A stretch of 64,000 nucleotides of DNA from Margaritispora aquatica (lineage: Eukaryota > Ascomycota > Leotiomycetes > Helotiales > Discinellaceae), in the NCBI GenBank assembly GCA_007644065.1, contig VJWN01000009.1, positions 434,001 to 498,000 of the forward strand, written 5' to 3'. Shown here in pieces: positions 57,054-64,000 of the stretch (position 1 is the first letter of the stretch; each line of letters begins with the position of its first letter). The notes under the pieces are model-generated. The model worked only from the letters and a program-made list of their open reading frames with translations, searched no databases and was not told the DNA's origin. The position numbers and the translations under genes are program-made.

Positions 57054-58644
57054 TCAAGCATTCCCAACACTCTGTGGGTTCCAAAACACCTTCCCTGGAT
57101 CCACCACCTTTTTGATTCCCAACAGCCTAGTATAAGTCGCATCAGCGTAATACTCACTCTTCGCCTGCAACGCACTCAGCCCTGGATCAACATAATTCAT
57201 ATATCCACCCAAATTCTTCCCCTGTACACTCTCAACCGCATTATTCAACCCCTCTACAATCCCAATAATGCCACTATCAAACGGCAAGCCACCTGTACTG
57301 CTATATCCATAATTCTGAACCACAAACAATGCATCGCGATCCGAATATGCCGAAGCAGAAGGCGATGGCACGTTGATCTGCGAGCCAGGTCCACCATACA
57401 GGTCAAAAATGCTGAACCATGGCCCCTCACCCTGGTTATTGAGGGCATAGGTCCAGAAAGAGCGGATCGCGGCTGTGGTGAGAGGTAAGGAGTTGGGTAC
57501 GACGAGGGATTTGGCGTAGAAGGTGTCGTGGGCTTTATAGGCACTTCCAAGGGGTTGAGTGAGTGCTGCTGGGGCACCGATTGCGGTGAGGGCTTGGATC
57601 CATGTTTGTTGCGTCACGGTAGGGCTGATGGGTGATGGGAAGGGACTTAAGATGGCGGGGAAGACGGTGGATTTGAATGTTGAGAGGGTGCAATCCATGC
57701 ACCATCCACTTATGCTGAAGGAGCCATCAGAGTCGGTGTAGAAACCATAGGTTATATTTTTGGTGAGTAGTGTTGAAGTGAGAGAGAATGTTTGCATTTT
57801 CTTGAAGGCAGTGGTGATGGTATTAATGTTGTTAAGCGAATTACTTAGATCAGCGGAGAAGTAAAGAACGGATGTGGGTGCAGCTTCGGTTGCCATATAG
57901 AAATATGTGACGATACCAAAACTGTCACCCGCTCCACGCATGGCAAAAAAGATGTCGGCGTAAGATGTATTGTTGGCACGAACTTGTGTTCCATTCGCGA
58001 GAACCACATCCAGGGCGACGATGTGGTCAAGTGTCAAACCCCACTTGCGAGATGCATAGCCATAACCTCCGTGGAGCGCATGTCCTGCTATACCAACCCC
58101 AGGACAGGTGCCATGGGGAAGAGCTCGTGCTCCTTGGGCGTAAAGTGCTTGAGCCACATTGCCGAGTCTTTGACCTGAGCCTATTTTGGCTATTTTTGTG
58201 CCTATGTATGTTAGTGGTGTACATGCTGATGTGAGGGAATATGGATTTACTTTGGTCAACACTGATGGTATCAAATCTCTCCATATCGACAATCAAACTC
58301 CCATCCTGTCCACCACTTGAAAAGCTCGCGTATGAGTGTCCACCTCCTTTCGGCTGCACCTTCAAATTGTATGCTACTGCACATTTGACAGATGAAGAAA
58401 CCTGATCTGGAGTATTGGGGGTAGTGACGACTGCTGGGGTATACGGAAGACGGAGATTGTAAGGTGTAATTAAAGCAGTCCAGTTCGATGAACCTTTGAT
58501 GGAGTAGGGGACTTTAGCTTGCGCAAGACAGTCTGTTATTGTGCTCCTTGCTTTTTGGCTACTGGTAAAATCTGTTATGGGGTTCGCTGCAACAGAAAAT
58601 ATAAGGAAGGAGGTAGCGGCCAAAGTAGGGAGTAAAGAATGCAT
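57054..58644 (-). CDS. Secreted bicovalent FAD-linked oxidase (BBE / glucooligosaccharide-oxidase type)
   Basis: Two exons (58251-58644, 57054-58201; donor GTAAAT) encode 513 aa. A signal peptide covers residues 1-20. The FAD-binding domain has GGGHSY, with His103 in the position of the 8-alpha-histidyl link. LPHGTCPGVGIAGHALHGGY has Cys164 in the position of the 6-S-cysteinyl link, so both covalent flavin anchors are present. The C-terminal BBE motif DPGKVFWNPQSVG is intact. Family members oxidise sugars, or close rings and dehydrogenate alkaloid and polyketide intermediates while reducing oxygen to peroxide. The neighbouring P450 makes a biosynthetic role possible, but a secreted sugar oxidase is equally likely. 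N-glycosylation sites fit secretion. Confidence 0.94.
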
Positions 58645-59948
58645 GATGGAAATTTTGGAAGCGAGGACAGGCTTTTGAAAGTTTGCACTCAGATGAAAAG
58701 GTCCAAAAATGAGAGAACACCGAGAGTGAAGACTGATGATATAGCTTCTCTGAACTCAGCTGCAATACGGGAGAGACAACAAAAGTCCAAGCCAGGGATC
58801 CAAGTACAATCGCACAGCAATTCTGTACGCCATCTCCATCTCTCAACGAGAAGTCATGCTCGTATTTCTTATTGTCTTCCTTGTAATTCTTGTCGGGGTC
58901 TGAAGGATCAGACCAATTGTCTTGCCTGAGAAAATCGGTGAAAGGCTCTAGTTCCGCCTTAGTGCGCCACTTACTTGAGTCAATACTGCCGTGACACCTG
59001 AAGATCGGCGAGATTTAACATGATTTCTTGTATTTTAGTGTCAGTTACTGTTAGTACGACATATACGAATGGACTCTGAAGAATATGTTGTGGAATATGA
59101 GGGTACTTCAGGTTTAAAGGATGAAGATGTCGGAGAAATTGTGAAAATTGGAAAGGAGTGTGCACTGAAGTTTGTTTTTGTTGCTATGACCCCATTAAAC
59201 TCGTATAATGCAGCCAAAATCGTGCACTGGGACCGAGATCAGAATGCACTTCGGTGCCTCGAGTCTTTGAATATGAATACTGAAGCTGAAGCATATTCGC
59301 CATCGATGACTGAGGAGAAGTCGAGAGGACTCGTGAAGAATTCTACAATGTCAATAAGAGTCACATGATATGCTCCGGTTTGTTGTTTTACTACGGGTAT
59401 TGAGGAATTTCCACCGATGACCAAGAGATACAATAAAGAAGCAGACTGGATACAAGAGTAGTAAGATTGTTTTCTCAGAATACACAAATTTAATCGGCAT
59501 CACATGGTATATTACACCTGATATCTTAGGTAAGCTAGACAATATTCATCTTTATTCAAGCCAAAACCAAATCCTACACCTACTTAAGCCCTTATAATAG
59601 TGATAAAATTAGCTATAGTTGAGACCATCTTGAGTCATATAGAATAAAGAAGTTTATTTAGAATTATTTGGTCTCTTCTGGATTGTGTAATCATCCCATC
59701 ACAAGTCTCGGCTAATTTTCACGAAGTTATTTTTCTCATCCCAAATATAGACACAAGCTTTGTTTTGATGTACTTCATTTTGGTCCTCAACTGCAGGAAG
59801 CATTCATCCCCGTCAATTCAGGTGATGCACCTGAGACAAGAGCAAAACCCATTTACCACTAAGAGCCAACCGAACGTCGATGACACCAAATTAGGTATCC
59901 TTGCAGAAATCAAGTGTCCCAGAATTTCATAGCCAATGCCATCTCCAA
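58645..59948. other. 1.3-kb region before the 2EXR genes
   Basis: It contains the FAD oxidase promoter and the 3' end of the first 2EXR gene. The part 59460-59800 is AT-rich. A small plus-strand frame at 59069-59368 is listed as a weak candidate. Confidence 0.4.
59069..59368 (+). CDS. Possible 99-aa acidic small protein, weak candidate
   Basis: A single frame with a true ATG encodes 99 aa. The N-terminal half has a protein-like composition (MDSEEYVVEYEGTSGLKDED, then a hydrophobic VFVAMTPL segment). No signal peptide, domain or homologue is recognised. It could be a lineage-specific gene or chance. No intron or clear promoter signal was identified. Confidence 0.28.
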   Translation: MDSEEYVVEYEGTSGLKDEDVGEIVKIGKECALKFVFVAMTPLNSYNAAKIVHWDRDQNALRCLESLNMNTEAEAYSPSMTEEKSRGLVKNSTMSIRVT

Positions 59949-61571
59949 TCAAACAGCAGCAATCAAATCTCTCTGGGTTCTGGCCTCTCGGCGTCTCTTC
60001 ATGCCCTGCCTCTTTAGAAGTGCGATTCTTCTGAGCTTTTGCTCCTCACGTCGAGCGATGCCAACGCCTGGCTGGGCGTCTGGGACTCGAAGAGGTGCAT
60101 CCCTGGCATTAGATGCGAATCTAGAGAGTCTGATGAACTTAACATTCAGAGCTAAGGACATCCCAAAAGCTAGTTCGACTCGATGGTCGTAACGAACGGT
60201 GTTCATCATGCCAAGTTGATGAAATGACACAACGTTATCATTGACCTCAACGAAGTCTGCGAGTCCATGATGTTTGCGAATTTTAGGGAATAGAGTGAGG
60301 TTGAGTTCCTCCAGCATTGGAAACATCTCTTTCAATTTGACCCAGAGTGTTTGGCCTTGGCGCAGACGTTGGTTTCGAAGACCGACAGCTTCATCAAGGT
60401 TGATCATCAAGTACTTAACATTCATGCTCCACGCCTTCTTATTCCATTCTCTTCCTGCCTTGTTGTCAGGTGGCGAGTACTCGATTGGAAAGGGAACGAT
60501 ATTCTTGATTCGCACCATATCTGGGAGACGATTCTTGCAATAGATGGTATCGATATCGTCCGCGATGAAAACCCCAAAGACGTCATTCCTGTGGTAGTTT
60601 TCGAAATAGAGCTTGTACTTCTTGTTTGAAACCTCAAGTGCCGCGCGACATACCAGACGTAAAGCTGGAGCCTTACCTCCTCCTGGACGCATGCTTCAAG
60701 AGCATGTTAGCTAGTTTCTTGCAACTGAATGATTTGGTGTTCAAGATTTCATGTGCTTTGGAAAATGGGCTACTTACTGGACCAGTCTGGGTAGGATCGA
60801 AGCTTCGAAGATCTGGAGACGAATTTCCATTGCAAACTCTGGGAATTTCATGAACACACCAACAGGCCAAACTCGCTTGGGGGTAGCAGCAGCAGCAGGA
60901 GTAGTAATAGCAGCAATAGCATCCGGGGCAATCTGAGGTTGAACTTGAACAGCAGGGACAGTGACGACATTATGCTCTTGCAAATCAACTGAGGTAGTAG
61001 CTGATTCTCCCTCTGAAGGACCAAGCAACGGCAAGCGAGCAGCCACAAAGGCACGCTCTTGGAATTCAACCGAATCAACAGCTAAGAGCATAGAATCAAT
61101 TGTGTGTGTAACAGCAGCAGTAGTAGCAGCAATATTATTCGGGTCATCCTGAGGTTGAACTTGAACAGCAGGGACAGTGACGACATTATGCTCTTGCAAG
61201 TCAACTGAGGTAGTAGCTGATTCTCCCTCTGAAGGACCAAACAATGGCAATCGAGCAGCCACAAAGGTACTCTCTTGGAACTCAACTGAATCAGCAGCTG
61301 GCAGTGTAGAATCAACTGTGTTAATAGCAGTAGCGCGAGGTCTGTGAGCAACTGCAAATGAGTGGTTGTTGTTTGCTTCGGCTGTCTGTATGTTGCCATC
61401 TGGACTGTCCGCAAGAGATACACGCGAAGTAAGAGCCATGATGAACGTGCCTGCTGCAGGATTGCTTTCTCCAATAGTATTCGTCTGAAAGGTGGTATTG
61501 GTTCCTAAGCGAATGTCTGCCTCGGTTGTGGTTGTTGTATTGCCAATAGGGTGCAAGTCTTCTTCCGCCAT
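59949..61571 (-). CDS. 2EXR-domain protein with tandem-repeat N-terminus
   Basis: Two exons (60778-61571, 59949-60693; donor GTAAGT, branch GCTAAC) encode 512 aa. The first ATG in frame is at 61571. Residues 1-230 are low-complexity and include two tandem copies of a 72-residue unit (about 85-156 and 157-228), seen at DNA level as a 216-bp period. The 2EXR start FMKFPEFAMEIRLQIFEASI is at about 238-257, and RLVCRAALEVSNKKYKLYF follows after the splice. These two blocks define the fungal 2EXR domain, whose function is unknown. The C-terminus is strongly basic (RREEQKLRRIALLKRQGMKR), which could bind nucleic acid or target the nucleus. A paralogue lies next to it on the same strand. Confidence 0.85.
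60885..61320. repeat. 216-bp tandem repeat within the 2EXR gene
   Basis: Sequence from about 61105 to 61320 matches that 216 bp away (about 60885-61104) with scattered differences; for example, ctgaggttgaacttgaacag occurs at 60934 and 61150. The period equals 72 codons, so the reading frame is kept. The differences include several silent and some amino-acid changes, so the duplication is not brand new. Confidence 0.9.
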
Positions 61572-61998
61572 CTGAGAAGTTAGTTGGAGTAGTAAAAGTG
61601 AAGTCAGATTAATCACCTTGAAGCTGAGAGCTCGAAAGAAGATGCAGTTAACGTGCAGCGCTTGTTGTCGAAGGAAAGAAGGAAGGGGGGAAGCAAGGCG
61701 GAAGGATGAAGGTCATCGACAGCTACCTGGGTAGCAATGGTTTAGGGTTCGCTTATTCTCTTTTCGGATTAACCGAAAATTCTATAGTGGCACTTCAAGG
61801 CAGTATGTGCCCCTATTGTTTTGGGTTTTAACAAATCAAGACAAATTCAGTACAGTATCACCTTTAATTAACGAAATGCGCATAATCTCAGCAGGCATGG
61901 TTGTTATAGATTCGTTCAGCAGGACATTTCATTGTTTTCAGAAAGTTTCTGCTTGTCATAATGCTGTACAATCTGCTTCTCTGCACCTCTCAATATCC
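61572..61998. other. Spacer between the two 2EXR genes
   Basis: About 0.4 kb between the start of the first and the stop of the second minus-strand gene. It should contain the promoter of the first. No other feature was seen. Confidence 0.45.
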
Positions 61999-62853
61999 CT
62001 AAGCTTTCTTCATGAACTTAACTTCTAAGCCTTCCAGAGAACCCCAAGTTAACCTCTGCTTTACGGTCCATCTCGCGTAAATCAGCAGCCAGTCAGAAAC
62101 AACCAGCTTAGGAACCTCGACCAAGCATTCGACATCACAGTGTTCACCAACCTCCTCAACCATGACAGTCAGCTCTTGCAACTCAGGAAACATGACCCGA
62201 AGCATGAGGTAGATAGGCGAGTTCTCCTTTCCATGTCGGACAAATGACGGCAGTGCCAGCTCGACGAACTCCCTCAAACCAATAGATATCTTCTTCAAGC
62301 TCTGCGACCAAGCAGGTCTCAACCAAGCCACCTTCGAGAGATCATCGCCGTTTCCACCGAGCACAAGAGGCAGAGGTAAGGTTCCAGTGAAATGCAAGAT
62401 ATCAACATCGTAGTTGATGAAGATCTCACATTGAACCACGCCAACGGGCACAGGGTTGATCTGAACAAACTCCATCATGTTCCTGATTCCGACATCCGTG
62501 TAGGAGAAGTCTTGCAAGCCCTGTCGACCCTCTTCAAGCTCCACGTGAACTCTATTCTCCAACTCAAAGCTCTCGTCATATTCGACCTTGAACTGGAGGC
62601 GCTTGTAAAAGTTCAAGCCTTCGGCCCGGCTTTTGCTGTGTGCCACAAGGCATGCTGGAACGGGCTGACCTCCTCCATATCGAAGCTGCAAGAAGCGTGG
62701 TTCCATGGTTTTCTTCCAGATCTTGATTTGAAGCTCGTCTGCTAGCTTTGGGAAGAGCTCGAAGGTGCGAGGTGTTGGCTCGAGAGCTTGGGGTAAGATC
62801 GGCAGGCATTTTTGGATTGGCCCGAACCGCGGGGGTTGCCTAATGCGAAGCAT
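61999..62853 (-). CDS. 2EXR-domain protein (intronless)
   Basis: A single uninterrupted frame of 284 aa starting at an ATG. The 2EXR hallmark FELFPKLADELQIKIWKKTM is at about residues 31-50. The second block begins PACLVAHSKSRAEGLNFYKR (about 65-84). A later part has MFPELQELTVMVEEVGEH, which matches the FPMLEELNLTLFPK block of the neighbouring 2EXR protein. Leotiomycetes and related fungi carry many such genes of unknown role, often short and lineage-specific. The product has no signal peptide or membrane segment. Unlike its neighbour it lacks an intron and the repetitive N-terminus. That fits gene duplication followed by divergence, though which gene came first is unclear. Confidence 0.88.
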   Translation of the reverse strand: MLRIRQPPRFGPIQKCLPILPQALEPTPRTFELFPKLADELQIKIWKKTMEPRFLQLRYGGGQPVPACLVAHSKSRAEGLNFYKRLQFKVEYDESFELENRVHVELEEGRQGLQDFSYTDVGIRNMMEFVQINPVPVGVVQCEIFINYDVDILHFTGTLPLPLVLGGNGDDLSKVAWLRPAWSQSLKKISIGLREFVELALPSFVRHGKENSPIYLMLRVMFPELQELTVMVEEVGEHCDVECLVEVPKLVVSDWLLIYARWTVKQRLTWGSLEGLEVKFMKKA

Positions 62854-64000
62854 CGTAGATCTTTGTATTTTGGTGAATAATTGAGTGAATCGAAACTATC
62901 CGCGAGGATATGATCGATTGTGACCTAACTCCTAGTAAGGAGAAGGTGTTGGGTTGGAGGCTCGCCTGTGCTTTGTTGCACTCGAGAATATTTTTAACGT
63001 GGTGGGACTTGGAGAAGGAGAATTGATTGACTAGGAACCCGTTTAGCGGTAGCAAACGATGGATCAAATCACTTGGCAACGAATGCATCAATATGTCACT
63101 GAAATATACACTTTAGTGGTTTGGAGGTCATGATGAAATTAAGCGAGCCGGTGCATTAGAGATGCGAGCTCTCAGGGGTCTTCTGATCCAATCCAGACTA
63201 TCTGTAATTCTTTGATTACAGTATTTAGTCTCTTGACCAAGTACTTTGATATAAAAGTCCATTCTCGCGGCATTACAAAAGCAGACAATTCATACTGTAA
63301 ACTTGAGATTCCTTCGTAGGCAAGTCACAAATCCTAACCCAAACGAATCTATGGTAATAACTTCAAGCCAAAGCATTCGCATCTCCAATTGCTAGCCAGA
63401 GATATTCTCAATTCAGTATTTGAATCCCCTGCTATCATATTCCTTTCTTTACGCATCTGAGTACCTGCTCCGAGCGATATTTGTCTCTATTTGCCACACC
63501 GAGCCCTCTCAAGGATCTTCTTGACTTAAAAACATCAATGTCAGACGCTCAATCTATAAGCTCCTCCTCACCTCCTTCTCGACTTCCCTGATCCCAAATG
63601 TACACAAACTACCCGCACACCGTGTATAAAGCCAAGTTTCTGTCCTTGCTCGCACATCTGAGCAGACTCTCTCCTTGCCGTGCCTTGTACACATTGGTCC
63701 TTACACGGCACCAAGTCTTGGAGTCCCACATCCCACTGAAATTGCAAGTCCCCACCCTCGCCGCAACAATTATGAAGAACGAGGAGGTTTTTCATTCCCG
63801 GCAGACAGGGCATCACGCATTTACGGTCACGCCCGATCCAAGTTCCAAGGCAGGCGGCTGTCATTAAATCCAGCAAGGGCTCCCTTCCTCCAAACACGAC
63901 ATTTGGAAAGCCATCATTACCTTTCAATTCTTAAAACGACTTCAACCTCGCAAACCGGAGATCATAGAAGACGTAGTCTAGGTTTCGGTAGAAGAATAGG
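62854..64000. other. Right-end region without a supported gene
   Basis: About 1.1 kb upstream of the second 2EXR gene. It should contain that gene's promoter. Short frames on both strands near 63568-63927 lack start codons or protein-like features. It may hold the edge of a gene outside the window. Confidence 0.4.

Noticed and set aside
63568..63927. A 119-codon minus-strand frame at the right edge
   Set aside because: It lacks an ATG and its sequence has no protein-like pattern. The opposite-strand frame is equally open.
1..64000. tRNA genes, transposons, CRISPR arrays and prophage
   Set aside because: No cloverleaf-like T-loop/anticodon arrangement, terminal repeats, transposase motifs or spaced repeats were seen. 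CRISPR and prophage are not expected in a fungal nucleus.

Overview
This window is nuclear DNA of a filamentous ascomycete. Genes are intron-bearing, mostly with introns of about 45-75 nt, GT..AG ends and CTAAC-type branch sites. The content is typical of Pezizomycotina: a Blm10-type proteasome activator, a GPI-anchored cupredoxin, 2EXR-domain proteins and fungal P450s. The 2EXR proteins and the protein styles suggest Leotiomycetes (Helotiales-like), but that placement is an inference. I rebuilt exons by joining reading frames across splice sites; every model marked complete keeps frame from ATG to stop.

Left third (1-19.5 kb): a type II membrane O-fucosyltransferase-like protein, an unrecognised 519-aa protein, a multi-pass membrane protein, an aspartic-protease-fold membrane protein whose catalytic Asp residues look lost, two unrecognised proteins, then a head-to-head ribosomal pair, RPS5 (uS7) and RPS25 (eS25). 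RPS25 has a GC-AG intron.

Middle (20-44.7 kb): a Dap1/MAPR haem-binding membrane protein, a GPI-anchored cupredoxin, a second head-to-head translation pair (CTU1/NCS6 tRNA thiolase and RPL8), a beta-carbonic anhydrase, and then on one strand an ornithine-cyclodeaminase-like protein, a seven-exon P450 and a copper amine oxidase. These last three could form a small amine/imine-metabolising group. The roughly 6-kb BLM10 gene follows on the other strand.

Right third (45-64 kb): an unknown 567-aa protein, a possible small gene, GPI18 (second mannosyltransferase of GPI anchors), a five-exon YTH-domain (m6A reader) gene whose long disordered RG-rich N-terminus joins the YTH domain through an intron with a weak donor, a P450 and a secreted bicovalent-FAD oxidase in tandem, and two neighbouring 2EXR proteins, one with a 216-bp in-frame tandem repeat.

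I found no convincing tRNA, rRNA, transposon, CRISPR array or prophage. No wholly new system is demonstrated. The best leads are a 13-nt leader element shared by the ribosomal protein genes, the GC-AG intron, the inactivated protease, the YTH gene architecture and the two small oxidative gene groups.
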